From: Rhynochetos jubatus
Lineage: Eukaryota > Chordata > Aves > Eurypygiformes > Rhynochetidae
DNA length: 64,000 bases
Assembly: GCA_027574665.1 (NCBI GenBank)
Contig: CM050655.1
Span: 15,185,170-15,249,169, forward strand
Direction of reading: 5' to 3'
The position numbers and the translations under genes were made by a program. Each line of letters opens with the position of its first letter. The first letter of the stretch is position 1. Below, piece by piece: positions 36,011 to 49,700 of this stretch. The notes below the pieces were generated by a model that was not told where the DNA came from, ran no database searches, and worked only from the letters and a program-made list of their open reading frames with translations.

Positions 36011-39000
36011 CCCATGGAAGCACCCAAATCTGAGTACATTTATTCTTGGTTCAGCTGTGAAAGAGTGTTGAAAGCAAGGAAAGACTTACAATCAAAACTG
36101 TAAAAACCACTTCTAACTTGGGACCTTTGGGTTAGCGATAGGAAACCCAACTGCCTTTGGCTCTGGTGAGGAAGGAATGTGCCATTTTGTCCATCCTACA
36201 CTGTTGTGGCTTTGCTTTCAAGAAAAGGGGATGCTGTTCTGTCTCAAAAGTTTCATTGATTCTAGATATTATCCTACTGGTCTTGATTTTTCTTTTTTTT
36301 GTAATGGTATTGTTATCTGTTTTAGTTTAACACAAGAAATTTATAAGGGCAGTGTTTTTTCAGTATTCCTTTCACTACACATCAAAATGGGAAGTCCCTA
36401 GCATATAAATAGTTTCATTTATTGCATCTTGTCAAGGGACACATGCATATCTTGCTCTGCTTTTCCTACCCAACTGGGAAAAGAAACTCCCATTACTTAT
36501 TCAATCAAATTAGGTTTTATGAATTAATCAAGAACAATTGTGTTTATATGGGCCAAAACTTCCTCAAGGGGACACTAAATGGTGAATGCTTTAGAACTTA
36601 CTTATTTTGAAATCAATGGTAGTGATTTCAAGCTACCCATTGAGTTGAATGTGGGTGCCTGTAATGTAGTACTTTGTCAGATTTATTACAAATAGTTGCA
36701 ATAAATCAACTAAATGTTATTAATCTAGTTCAGCAAACAACAAACATGGTAGTTTTGATAAACCACAATATTGATTTTGCTGAAACTATCAATAACATAC
36801 AGATATGTTATGTGCATGATAATAGGTAGGGTTGCATTATAGTATGTGTGCTTTTGTGCTGCCAGGACATGGAGCATGCAATCCTAATTCAGACCACTGC
36901 ATGTATCACAGGAGTCCCAACCCCATGCTTATGACTAGTTTCTGTGGTGGTTTCTAACAGTGTAGTTGTCTTGTTAGATGACTCTGTGTATATATACAAA
37001 AAACAATCTTTAGGTGAGTCTAATTGTCATGTAACAACAATATAAGAAAGTTTCACGTTCTTTGTTCAGAGAATTAGCTTATGTCTGCTACCTGCTATTT
37101 TGTCTTTCCCTTGCACTGGTCAGGTTGCTCTTGTTGCAACTGACCATCAAATGTGGTTGGTGTTTTTTTTTTTTTTGTCCCTACTGTTTTTACTGTCTAT
37201 CAATCACTCTCTGATGGGACACTCTTCTATTGGATGTTTCTGTGCAGTAAGTGAAACTGAACTCGTCTGAAGCCAAGTGATTTAGTTTGCACTGCTTACC
37301 TTATTCTTATGTGCAATAAGTATACATTTTTAACTATACCCAGCACAGAAAAAGTAATATGTATATAGAAATCAATAACTTTTGCCCAAAATTTGTCTAG
37401 GTCCTTTCACTTCACCAGTGATTAAGATCAGTGAGGAACTATGTTTTGGAAATTTCTGTGTGCTCTACTTCTTTTACCTGATCTGGCTGTTAATAGCTTA
37501 TTAGAAATACAAGGCAAAAATGGAGCAAATCATTTGATTATTACCAGTTCATTAGGCTTAAAACACGAATTAGAGCCAACTTCAGCTTTCAGATTCATTC
37601 ACGTGGCACATACTGAAGTCTGTGAGGGGCACATGCATATTCACAAATCCAAAATTTGGCGCTCTGCCTGTGATTTCAGTAGATGAGAGTTCAGTGAAGG
37701 CTCTGAAGTAGTCGATCATTTGTTATTTACAGCAGATAATGAAATGTTGCTCTGATTTTACTTGAGGCTTTATTACATAAGGTCTTTAACTAGGTAGAGA
37801 GAAAAACCTCTCCCAGTAAACTAAAATGCAAGTTAAAAGATGTTCTGTCTACTTCGTAAAGGAATTAAGAAATTTTTTGGATGTGTTTTAACTGTAAAAA
37901 CAGGATGACAAAATGCTTTCTTGGACTTGAGATTTCTGTGGAGTTGGATTGGGCTCTAGCTATATCTCTGTCACAGGTGTACTTGCGTTCCTCTAGCAAA
38001 ATAGATGCTCCTAGCAGCTGGCTGCTCCAGAAATGCCACTTGGAACTGGAAACTTTGAGAAATATTTCACAGCTTTCTTATGGTGACAAGTGCTTCTCCC
38101 CACGTGAAGTTCTCACATGATTGGGCTGAAGGGAATGGCAGGAGCCTTCCTGTAAGGTGAAGCTGCCCTGGCTGAGCTCGGAAGCAGGGCCCAACTCGCA
38201 TGGAGCGAGCAGTTTCTGAACCCTGATGATGATACTTGCTCTCTGCGTGCCTGTAACTGCCCTTCAGTCCAGGGGGATGTGCCCACCACCAGGGGAGAAT
38301 AGAACATTCTCTGTGTGCATAAAGCATTTTTTGAGAGGCTAAGCAGTTCTTTTTTCAACAAAACTGCATTAGTTAGGAACCGTTTTTCCCTTTGGGCTGT
38401 ATTTTAGCATCTCTTGTAATATACAGATGGTACCAGGGAGAGCAATAAGGGGTGAGCTAGGGAGGGGGGAAGAGCATGTGTTTTACTGCCAAGGTGTTGA
38501 TCACGCAATGAAACCTTATAAACTATTGTTCTCCTTGAGTCAGCCCCAGTTTAAAGGGGAAATGATCTCTTCCGGCCAGGTATGCTTGTGCCAGATATGT
38601 TTGGAGTAGTCTTGAGAGGAGTCAGTGCAATATTTCATCATCCAGTACTGTGGCCGTGTTATCCAAATAGATGCTGCATCCTGTGTGATTACAGTCCAGA
38701 CATCATTACACTCTGTAGCCACTGCAGTAAAATTACATCATGATGCCACTTTGTCCAATATAGTAAGTAGAATTTGGTGTGATGGCTAGATTTGTAAAAG
38801 CAGATGAAGACTTCCAGCTCTTACGCTGGTGATTGAGTTATTTTTCAGCTAAATGCGTTGTCTCCTTCTTGCTACAACCAGAAATCACTATAATGCTGAA
38901 TGGCTTCATTCTTCAGTAAGCTTTCACTTAAGGAGTTTCCCCCTCCTTGCCTGCATACTGGATAGAACAATGCCCTAGAAAATAAAAATAGAAGTAGTGT

Positions 39001-39225
39001 CCCAAAGGCAATGTTTGTCTGCCAGCAGCATGTATGACTTGTTTGGTGGCAAGTGTTTTAGAACTATGTGAGCACGAACTCAATTGGAAAAATGTAAAAC
39101 CTGTTCTGTTCTTCTAGCTTTGATACTGTTCCTCTCCCTTCACTTTCATTCTTGTATTGTGCCCTATACATTTTTTTTAGGTTTAATTTACATCTGGCAG
39201 CACACGCATCTGTGGAGCTACTTAC
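36011..39225. other. AT-rich unique sequence, no gene recognised
   Basis: No repeat was recognised. A T-tract lies near 37163-37176. The stretch 37980-38290 is somewhat GC-richer and open on both strands (plus 37881-38120, minus 38067-38327), but I found no splice pair that makes a convincing exon. Confidence 0.5.
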
Positions 39226-39375
39226 CCACAGTCAGTTTGTCTGCAACAAATGCTGACACACGTAGCTGTTTGCTGCATGGAGATGTGCATCCTATGCATT
39301 TGTGTCAAATCCAAAACATCCCTTTTGGATATTATCCTCTGTGCAGCTTTAAATATCAGCAGTGTATTGTGAGTT
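39226..39375 (-). CDS. Candidate internal exon (minus strand), gene unknown
   Basis: Read on the minus strand, a pyrimidine-rich acceptor (ccctactttttctcag) is followed by 150 bp and then a strong 5' splice site (ctgtgg/GTAAGT). One frame is open throughout: one base completes a codon, 49 codons follow, and two bases remain. The translation starts THNTLLIFKAAQRIISKRDV and continues LDLTQMHRMHISMQ. Both other frames have stops. The segment is not GC-rich, and the plus strand is also open across it (39084-39389), which weakens the case. Its entry phase does not match the exit phase of 44160-44345, so a joining exon would be needed between them. The protein family is not recognised. Confidence 0.33.
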
Positions 39376-42300
39376 CTGAGAAAAAGTAGGGGAGATAGCT
39401 AGTTCCCCTGATCCCACAGTTATTTTGATTGAAAATGGGAGCATCCTGTGGCTAAGCTTGTGACACACTGAAGGTGATGGGGAGCATGTAGTTTTGTTTT
39501 AATGTTTCCCTTTGCATAAAAAACTTTTTGTGTAGATGGCTTCTTGTATGAAACTTACTTTAGTTGAAGACTTTTTTTGATTTTTCTTATGAAAAACATC
39601 CTTTTTTGGGTAACCATTACAGCAGGAGTTAGCCTCTTAGTTAAGAAAAAATCTCCTCAAAAACACATACACATTTAATCTTATTTTTGGAGGTCATCTG
39701 ACTTGCATTTGGAGGGTCGCATTATTCCTCTCCATCCATATTATCGCATCCTTGGTACCTCTCGTTAGATTAATGTCTGAGTCCCAACCTTCCTATTAAG
39801 TGACAGTTGGTGAAAGAAACAGTGTAAGGGGATGGATATGCTGGATGTCTTCCTTCTTCCTCATTTCAGAAACTATGAACAACTTCCTGGTTTCATGACC
39901 ATGTTTCAGGTCATGGCTGGAGGGGGAAAAAAACCCAACAAACAACAACCCAGGACAGAATTTTTATAGAAACAGGAATGGTAATCTGCACTTATTGATT
40001 AAAAGACAGTTCAAATCCAAATATAAATAATACAAGATAAGCTAAAATTAAGAGGCAGGAGTGTTCGACCAGTAGGCAGATTCTTTACGTGTAAAAGATG
40101 AGTTTGCTAAATCTAGGTGGTACCTCACAACCAAAAACCAGACACTCATTCTCTTCACTTTCATAATCTTTTTGTACTTTCTTTGATCGTACTACTAGGA
40201 TACATCTAAAAATTTTAAATTATACAATGTTGATACTCTTTTTTGAAATGCTTATCTTATTATAGTGGATCGTGAATCTGGAAGTTGTATCTCTGTTTAT
40301 GTACTTATCTGGGGTGCATGGGTAAATCTGAAAGCAAGAATACTTCTAAAAACCAGTTTTCAGTGTGAGTATTAGTCACTGAAAGACTCGGAGGGAGTCT
40401 ATAACCCTGAAATGAATCTTTAAGATGTCATGTTTACCACAGCACAAGAGCTGACAAATAATTTAAATTCAAAGGTAGCTTTACTTTTGTCACTGCAGCT
40501 GAAATAACACTTTTTAAAATTAAAAATTTAAAACTAAGACTTGTAAGACTGCTCCCTGCCCCCGTCTGTCCTTTTCTTACCTTGGTGTAAATTGAAAAGA
40601 TCAAGTGTCAATTACCATTCAGGCTATCACTGTCTAATGCATTGTGTATGCACACACAACACTTCTCCCTCCCAAAGAAATCTTGCATTGAAGAGATTTG
40701 CTTATGTAGGAGCTATAGAAACACCCATTTACTTTATAATGTTCTTACTATTAAGTAGAGCTTTCTTGTTTCTGTAGTTACGTCTGTACCAAATAGTGAG
40801 GAGAGAACAAAAATCTGTCCTATTATCTTTAATATTGTGGGGTTTTTTTATCTTCCAAGGGGAGAAATACTGGGAAGAATTCCAGGAAAAAATTAAAATA
40901 CATGGCAACTCGTGTCCATAGTTGAAGTGGGTAAATACATGAACTCAGACAACTGAATGATTGTAGTGCAACGAAAGAATAAGCCCAAGAAAGAATTAAC
41001 TCATTTGCATGAAATAAAATGTTACGTTTGTTATTAGATCATCTGCTAGACCAGTAACTTGTGGTCTTATTTTCTTGGCTACAGACATAATCATTATGAT
41101 GCATTATACCGCTTTTTATATTTTTCTACTAATCTTATTAAAAAATGAAATACTGCTTCTGCATAGCTATTTTCAGATTCTGAGGTCAATGCAAAAGTTT
41201 TCACTAGCCTGAGTGGTTAATTAAAACCAACTATGATAGCTTCAGGGATTTAAGTCAAGCATGTTGGAGTCATGCTTTAAAAGTGAACTCTGAAAATCGA
41301 CCTGTACAGTGGCAAATTAGTTAAGTACAAATAAATTTCCATATAAACGTGAAGGCACAGAAATTTGTCTGCAGCAGGTTTTTGTGTGCATTGTATACTG
41401 AATGAATATCTATAAAATTTGAAAGCTTGCAAATATGTAAGCCTCCGTAGCTTTAATAGTTTTGAAACTAAAACCTGAAACTTCACACAAGGTGCTATGT
41501 ATATTACTAAATTTCATGGTAGACCTGTTTATTTTTAGTGAAAGTCTGGACAACACCACCCATCTCAACAGAGTTTATTTTCCAGGCTTCATTGAAGTCT
41601 GGTTTCACTACATGTGAAAAATACTGGTCCGCAGGGGAGTAACTGACAAACTGGAGTACTAAAAGACATTGGGTTTTGTTTTATTCATTGGTAATGTTTC
41701 CTTTGGGCAGAGCTGATTGAACCATGAAAGAAAGAGAAAGGCTTCGAAAAAAGATCTCGGCTACAGCTCACTGGCAAACAGCCTGCACACTCAACCCCAG
41801 TTTATGGATTATTGATTGGAGAGGAGATGCAGTGTAGCTCCTATTCTCAAGCCAAGCAGGCTGCCTTACACAGAGTGCAGCTTAACTTTCTTTATTCATT
41901 AGCGTGGAATACATAATGTGTGTGGAAAAAAGGAGGTCTCACTAACAGGTCAGAAGAAGTTAGATTAGCTGTTGCTTTGCCTGTCCCAGTGAAGGTCAAC
42001 TCACAAAAATGAGCCTAGATGTTTTTTCTCTTGGAGTAACTGACATTCGTGGAACTGTGTATGTATGTTTGAGTCTAGCACCTCATCATTGAAAAGAGGG
42101 TCTATATTCACTTAAACAGAGAAATTCAAAGCACAGAAATATTCTAAACAGAATTGGTTCTGCAGTGATCAGACACATGAAAACCTGATTTAAAAAAACC
42201 CTGAACAACCACAAAAGCCCCCTCTGCACACCCAGTCTACCCCAAAAATTCCCAAAACAAACCCAACAGCCAATCAAGGTCTAAAAATGATGCATTTATA

Positions 42301-44159
42301 TCTTCTGACAAGTCGTCAAAGTGGCATCCAGAGCAGTGTTTTGATATCAACTATTTAGGGTCTGTATGAACTGAAGAGTTTTCACTAATAAAGGTAAGGT
42401 GTATGATAGTCTCTCAAAACCTCTAAATTTGTTAGTCTTCCTACTGTGAGGCAAGAAATGGTGTAGTTACGACTCAAATATGTAATACTCTACACAGTTT
42501 TGTGTTTTTTGTTTTTTTTTTTCTTCATAGCAGCCTATGGGATTGGAAATGTGTTAAACTCAATTTTCATATCTTCTTGGCAAAGAATTTGACAGAAATG
42601 AGTTTAGAGGGCCTGCTTGGCTCTTCTGCCTATGCCTTCTGTGGAACAAAGGCAGGTGAAGATAAGATTGATGGTATGGAGAGGCTGGGTAGCCCTGCTT
42701 TAGTAATGCTTGAATAGTGGGGTCACCCTTATAGGCAATGATTGTTTTTAACCTGTAGTATCGTGCAAGGGATATGCACTGTCATGATGTTGTTTTTCTT
42801 TAGCATGCTATAAAGACCTGTTTGTTATTAAGACTTTAGAACCCAGTAGGTATCAGTTCTTACAAACTACAGAAGTTGAGTTATTGACTTGCTATAAGGA
42901 AAATTCCTGAGCACAACAAATAACATGAACAGATTTCTGGCTGAAGTGTTTAGTGGCAAAGCAAGAAGATAGAACATAACACAATACACTTAAGGCGAGA
43001 AATTTGTGAGGGCTTAGGGTAAATTTAATATTGAAACTTTGTTTTTTATAAAGCTGCGGCAAGAGGGGAAGTATGAGGTCAACGCAGGACATAAAATGTC
43101 ATCAGGATGGGGAATCTTAAAGCATTTAAAAATATGCTTACAGTAAATAAATTTCTTTATAACACCTTTGTTGTTGTTTGTTCCAGGATAAAATCTTGGC
43201 TGACCAAATAAAGTAATGGGTTTAAAAAGTAAGAAAAGGTCTGGGAATCATCTTGAATTTATGGAAATTGTTAGAAAAGCTAGTTCTTTATTTTGCAACA
43301 TCATGTTTTTAAATAGAGTAATAATAACTAGAAGTGATTTGACATCTGCCGGCCACTGCTGTGGGAGAATTTGTGGTAAAACTGTCAAGGAGGTTTATTT
43401 AGAGTCTGGCAGAGTTGACAAAGGCTAATACTAGGCTCTGGTATAAATTTAGTATGAAGTCAGGAGTGATTTTCTTGACGTTTACTGACCTCTAGGAATA
43501 TTGAAGTGTAGTAAATGTTACTTTATGTATATTAGGTTGACCCCTCACCTCAAAATAACCCCCCAAAAGCCACAACAAAGGTATTACTGTTTGTCCTTCC
43601 AAGTCCTGTGCCTGGCAGCCTAATTCATGAGGCTGCCATGACAGGATCAGTTAGCCTCCCAGTGATGCACGCAGTCGTGTTTGTGTGGTCTGTAGCAAAT
43701 GTAACTGGTGAAAGTCCATAGGGACCCTTGCATAATGTTCTTTTGAGTGGGCCAGTGAAACACCTGGTCACTTCATGGAAGTGTGATAGTGACTGCAATA
43801 GAAGTCATCATGTTCTTCATGTAATACACAATGTTTGTCATATGCCTGGCATGCAGGGGGCTTGTCTGACCTTCTTGTACTGCTTGTGAAGAGTAAACTG
43901 ACATGACAGGTATTTCTGGACCTCAGTGAGTGAGCAAGGTGCTAGTCCATCTCTGTACAATTAATATGGCACCTAGTGTTTGGTTTCTTTTTTAATCTGT
44001 CTGATGGATTTATTATGTTTCCTTGAACAAAGCTCACAAGGAGTGCTCCAATGAGATGTGTTCTTGATGTCTCGAAACACCAGGTAGTCAAAAGTGAAAG
44101 AACTTGTCTGTCTTGACAAGTGTCCCCTGGAAGACAGGATGACCTGTGGGAATACATAC
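39376..44159. other. AT-rich sequence between candidate exons
   Basis: If both minus-strand candidates belong to one gene, this is intron and must also contain at least one exon of length 2 modulo 3. The best acceptor found (minus strand, ttctattgcag at about 43790) opens a 55-codon frame, but its only usable donor gives a 29-nt exon, so it is not annotated as a gene. A hairpin lies at 43613-43638. The segment 41700-41900 is more balanced in composition and could be conserved non-coding DNA. Confidence 0.45.
43613..43638. repeat. Inverted repeat, 9-bp arms, 8-nt loop
   Basis: The arms tggcagcct and aggctgcca are exact reverse complements separated by aattcatg. It could form a small hairpin, but the surrounding sequence gives no sign of a longer precursor-type stem. 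Confidence 0.85.
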
Positions 44160-44345
44160 CTTCTTTCTTGTCAGCTCATCCGGGCTCCGAAGTATTTCCA
44201 GTTTCCAGCACTTGCTCCTGTGGGCTGAGAGCTGTAGTAGTGCCAGTGCCCCTATTGCAGTGCTGGGGACCCCCACAACCTGCTGGGCTCTAAGGTCTAT
44301 TTCAAGGTTGGCTTTCCAGCTTTGCATTAGCTGCTGCCCCAGCAG
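44160..44345 (-). CDS. Candidate internal exon (minus strand), gene unknown
   Basis: A 186-bp segment open in a single minus-strand frame (62 codons, phase 0 at both ends). It is bounded downstream by a near-perfect 5' splice site (AAGAAG/GTATGT) and upstream by an AG after a T-rich stretch (tttttgtttcatatcaag). It is clearly GC-richer than its flanks. The translation is protein-like: LLGQQLMQSWKANLEIDLRA, then QQVVGVPSTAIGALALLQLS, then AHRSKCWKLEILRSPDELTR and KK, which suggests packed alpha-helices. Both other minus frames contain stops. The plus strand is also open but gives a Ser/Cys-rich translation typical of antisense reading. I do not recognise the protein. This is the best coding signal in the window. 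Confidence 0.55.
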
Positions 44346-46766
44346 CTTGATATGAAACAAAAAGTTACTTTAAAAAAGAAAAAGTATATAGAATTTTGCA
44401 TTGAATAAGAATTCTGAAATCCAGGTACCTGTATCAATTTTGTCTTTGGTTAATTTACATTATATAGTGTTTAAGGGATTTCCAGCACACTTCAAAGCTG
44501 TATGTTTAGGCCTGTGTTGAAGAGTTGATATTTTAGAGTATTTTGACTTCAGGAACAATGTATACTAATTGTGACTTAGCCTAATGTGACTTGCTAGCTG
44601 CAAAGGCAGTATGTAGACACTGGAAGGGAAATGAATGAAATGCCAATAGGGCATCAGGGCAGTTCTTGCCTCTGGTTCAGGGCAGAGACCTTTCATTGGG
44701 AACCTATGTGGAAGAATATGTACCTTGTTATCTTTTTGTACGTGATCTATGCATTGGAGTCTCTTTTGCAAAGTAACTTTTTGATGTTTCTGTATTGCAC
44801 TGTGTAGTCAGTTCTTTATATAAGCATCCAGAAAACAGATTATTTTGTGAATTTATTGTAGTAATAGGGTATTATGATGAAACTCTAGGATGCAGCTTAG
44901 AATAAAAGGTCCTGCAATATTGCAGTGGGGAGAAAGAATTGCCATTTTACACTGATATTTTCCTTGCATATTTTCAGTACACCGGTGCATTAATGAAGCT
45001 TAAGATAATTTAGGATAACAATTAAGAATTTCAATAGTTAAATAAATCAGTCATATAGATATTGCTGTTTAAATAAGTTGGGAAAAGAGTACTTTTAATG
45101 GTAGGATTAAAGAACATGTAAGTATAGAATTGCCAATTAGTCTAATACCCTTATAGAAAAGGCATGATCTGGAATGATTTGATTTTATTTTCTGGGTTCA
45201 CTCTTGCCTATCTAACCCACACGCCACTGTCTTATTATGGTTTTACTACTTTTTATCCTTGGTAATGACAGTACATATGTCTAGACCTGTACTGTCTCTG
45301 CTTGATTAATGCTGTGATAGCAGAATACATTGTTTTGCAATCTCTTTTGTAAGGTTAAACTGTATCACTGACAAGGATTGACAGCTGCTGTGAATACAAT
45401 AATGAGGATTTTACTCCCCCTGTCTGTGCAGATTTATCACTGAAGTTTATTTTCCACATGTACCTCTGATGCTGCTCCCCTTGTGATTTACAACTCTGCT
45501 CCTGTCCTTATCAAAACAGCTTTGGTTTGTATAGTTCATATGAATGTAAAAATACACAGCTTCTACAAAAAATCATGGTTATAAGGTTGGAAGGTAAAGG
45601 AGGGACTTAAAAATAATCAGTATCTTCTTATCTGTTCTTCAGTGCTGTCCATATGTAGATGTGGCCTATGGAATGTCATTTGAAAAGGTCTGGTGCAGTT
45701 TGTGTGTCAGTTGTTCATCATGTCATCAGCAGCTGACTTTTTTTTCCCCTCACTGGAAATTATTTTGCAAGGAGACATCAGTAACTGATATTGATAAACA
45801 GCAGAATTGTTCCAAGTGTAGATGACTTGGCTGATTCGTGTGCGGACCAACTTGCTGCACTTTGCTAGGGAGCATTCCAGGTACATGCCTGCTCTTCCGA
45901 CAGTATGAATGTGGATTTACGCTTTTTCAAGTAGTTTATAAATTAAAAGTTTGAGGCCTGCCAGAAAGTCTCAGGACGACAATGATACAACCAGTAACTC
46001 AAAGCATCTCAAACGCCACTGCTGATTTTCTTGAGGTGGGAGGCTGTCACCCATGCATTTTCTCATTTCCTGGTTGTTACTGCTACTGTCACCCTGACTA
46101 CACAACAGTGTGCAAAGCTGGGCTTCCTTTTTTCTTCACGTGACTTGAGCTGTTTCTTTTAATCAAGGGGTGGTTGCATACAAAATAGAAAATAGCTGTG
46201 GTTTTACTCAAGTTGTCTGCCTTAACATAAAGCTTTAAATAGTCTTCTACTTTAGCACGTACTATGAAGATTTTTGTCTCTGTCCAAAATCATACTGAGG
46301 CTTTATGTGGTATTACTTTTAATTAAAAAAAGAATATAATGAAATGCTAGAAACGTGATTCAAGTAATTATGGCATTTGGACCAGAAAATGTAAAAATAT
46401 ATACAGATTTGTAGAAAGGAGGGGATGAACTCCTACTATGAGCTGCTATTCATATAGTAGTAAAGCCTTATTTAGTACATAAACTCATCCAGGTAAATGA
46501 GTCATAAGCTGGAAAGAAAAATAAGAATTATTGTCAAAGGAAATCAGTTGTGGAAAGGGACCTGGAGTCATCCTACTAGTCACTGAGCTGGGCTTGCTGT
46601 TTGGTCACTTGATTGGTTTATTTTAACCTTGTCAACTTCTTAATTTTCTCTTGTTTTGTCCTTCTGTCATAAGGAAAATATTTATTTTTATTTCCTGTTC
46701 TGATCCTCAAATACAAAGGAAAAATCCAAGGGACTTGCCTCTTCCCTGTTATCCTGTCCAACCCTG
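44346..46766. other. AT-rich sequence, no gene recognised
   Basis: A 14-bp perfect palindrome (ctgcaatattgcag) lies at 44912-44925. The segment 45410-46130 has more balanced composition than its flanks, few long homopolymers and no long frame. It might be conserved non-coding DNA, but that cannot be judged without alignment. Confidence 0.45.
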
Positions 46767-46785
46767 CCCCCCCCCCCCCCCCCCC
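46767..46785. repeat. Poly(C) tract, C19
   Basis: Nineteen consecutive C residues followed by A5. The complementary G19 strand could form a quadruplex. Tracts of this kind are prone to length variation and to sequencing error. Confidence 0.95.
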
Positions 46786-49700
46786 AAAAATTAAGTGTAA
46801 AAGCCTGTTTATGAGAGCCTATGTAAGAAAAGTAATTCAGTACAAATAATGTATAAAGAAAATAGAGGTGGTACACTTATTCTGAATCTTGTAGCTCAGT
46901 GGAAAAGATCAGAGAACTTTTATCGTAATATATATTAGTGTACACACAGGTAACATATTTTTCCATTCTTTAGTCTCAATGGCCTACTGATAGAGAACTC
47001 CTTCACACTGCTTCTCAGTCTTCCCTGTTCTGTCTTCCAGTAGTGACAGCTTAGCTTATGTCTATTTAAGCTAGTTTAGGTTAATAGATTTGCTATAAAG
47101 CATTCCAATGCTTACTCAAAATCCTTTAAGCCCTATCAAAAATGAGATGGCCTCATCTGGAAGGTCTTTGATAAATCAGCATGACTCATCACTGCTATGA
47201 CTGCTTTTCTGAAAAGCAGTGAATGGAGGGATAATTTTTTTTTTCAGTTAGATTAAATTATGTGCTTTAGAGATATGTTTGTAGTGATACTTGGTTCTTT
47301 AAAGGTTTTTTGGTTTTAGGCTTGACTGTTATTTGAATAGCAGATTGGGAATGGAGGTGCTGCAACGAAAATTAATGCTGACCTTTTAGGAGGAGATATG
47401 TTGTCTTATATGAGAATACTAAAACTTAACTGTGATCTTGATTATTGTCTGAATTATACGTTTTCTGATAGAGTACAAAGTTAATATTTGGAGAGGCAAA
47501 GACATTAATCAACTTTGTCTTAGACACTAACATATACCACTTCTATAATGAATCAGCTCACACTTTATTCCTGTGAGCAAAAGAATGGTGTCTGCAAACA
47601 CCAAATAACAAAAATAGTGTCTATAAACAAGCTGAAATAAAAAAGAAGCCAAACCAATAAAAAGTAAACTGGCAACTAAACTTAGAGTTTTACTTCGTTG
47701 GGGATTGACGAGAAGTAATTCAAGGTTTTTGATGGACAGTTTTGCAAATGTGCCTTTTCTCACTTTGTATATCTATTGTACATGCTTGAAAAATGTCAGG
47801 GTGTGGATGCAGAGACTACTGTCTCTGACTGTTCCAGTGGAATCCATGGTTGGGTTCTGTAGCCTGTGGTTAACTTGGACTTCTCCAGTTTTTCTTCCCT
47901 GTTTGCAGAGTACCAGCAAATAATTTATCAGGTGTGTAGCAAATAAAGGGAATGTAATACAGAGTGGCAGAACCTCCTTGTGTACCTTCCACTTCACTCT
48001 TACAGTGGTCATCACCTATTTCCTCTTGATGTTGCATCACTACTTAATAAGCCTCTTTACTAGAGCACCTGATATCCTTGAGAAGAATAAAGCTACTTTG
48101 ATGTGACTTGGAGCAGATTTACAAATGCCACACAAATAGTATAAATAGGAATTATAGGTTTCATTTCATATTCTTGGTTTTACTGAATGATACTTTAATG
48201 CTTGTGAAACTGTTTTAAATGAAATAGTTCAGGGCTGAGATATTACATAGCATGGCCAAACGTGGTATAATTTAGTCCAGGTGCCAGTTTCCAGTGTGTA
48301 TAAGCAGGACAATAATAACTTAATTTACTCTTCTGGGATTTACTGAAAATAGGCTACGGTGGGATGGGTTGAACCGTATTCAATATAGTAACACAAATAT
48401 CTGTAGTGTCATATTTACATTTGCTATGGTTAGTGTTGAGGGACTGCTTTTTCCTTCTTCCCCTCTCCTCTTCTTGGCTTCTCCCCCTGAAACTGTACTT
48501 GGATTCCAGTGGGAAGCATGTACTTTATAATGGTAAATACTGTTTAGTGTGACTTGACAGTGTTTTCAGGGAGATAATGTATCCAGGAGTGTCTCCTTCC
48601 TGGCTCAGTGACTCAAATCTCTGAAAATATACCACAATGTGGGAAACTTAAACATCGCAGGAGTAACTGATGGTGACTAATTCAGTGACAAAACTGTGGG
48701 TATAAGATGTATTTTGTGCATGTTGTTCATGTACATTTTAACTTAGTATAATCATGGTATTTATCCAAAATTAAAGATCTTTTTTCATAATTTCTGTAGT
48801 ATCCTGTTTGCATGTTTTCAAGAATTGTGCTGAAACTAACTTCTGTCTACTGTAAAATCTGTTTTGTTCAAGACTAGAGATTCTTTGAGTTAAATGTGAA
48901 AAAAAGAACCTGCTCTTGAAAGTTCAAGGTCTGTTAATTAAAAGGGAGAAGAACAACCCTTCCTTAGGCATGATATTCCCGGTTCATTTACATGGAAGAA
49001 TATAATTCATGAATGCAAACTCCAGTGTAGGTTTGTATGCTGGGATTTGAAGGCCCTCATTTAATCACTTTATGTAACTTATAAGCATGACAAAGGTGGA
49101 AAAAATGATACAGTGGTAAGATGAGATCTTGTGTCTAGTCAAGTTAGAGCCCTGCTGTCTTGAAATATGAAAATCAAGCTCCATCTATCTGACCCAACTA
49201 TCTTGTGGAGATTTATGCCTGTTGTATTTAGGTTAATAAAGATTTTAATTCTAGCCTGTGCCTTTTGTTTTGGGAGGTCCTGGTGGAAAACATTTTCTCT
49301 TCTGTTAGACAGTTGGATGATGACATTATGATGTGTCTTCTATTTATTTCAGTGCTTTTGAGAAAACTAAATTTGAGTTGAATTTTCTTTGGTTCAAGCT
49401 GTTGAACAGACTGTTGGAATTACAGCATGTTGCAAACAATTGAAAGATATAGTAACATACATGAAAAGAATAATAAATAGAATAATAATGAAAAATAATA
49501 ATAAATACTTCAATTACTTCAATAAATTAATGTCAGGAATGCAGTTCTAGTTATCATCAGTGATAAAATCTCTGTCAGGGGAAAGGTCTAGAAACCATGA
49601 GTTGAGTCTTTTCCATTTTGGGGTGAGAAACTCTACGTGAGTGATAGCTGGATTGAGTGTCTTTCAAGAAACCAACATTTTAGCCTTAAGCGATAACTCT

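Noticed and set aside
40570-40620. Minus-strand 5' splice site CCAAG/GTAAGA
   Set aside because: Stops occur in all three frames within about 35 bases upstream and no acceptor fits.
42620-42660. Minus-strand acceptor cacctgcctttgttccacag
   Set aside because: The acceptor is very good, but each frame after it closes within about 26 codons and no matching donor is present.
43700-43790. Minus-strand frame after acceptor ttctattgcag, as the exon joining the two candidate exons
   Set aside because: The only donor that gives the right phase makes a 29-nt exon, and the longer frame ends in a stop without a good 5' splice site.
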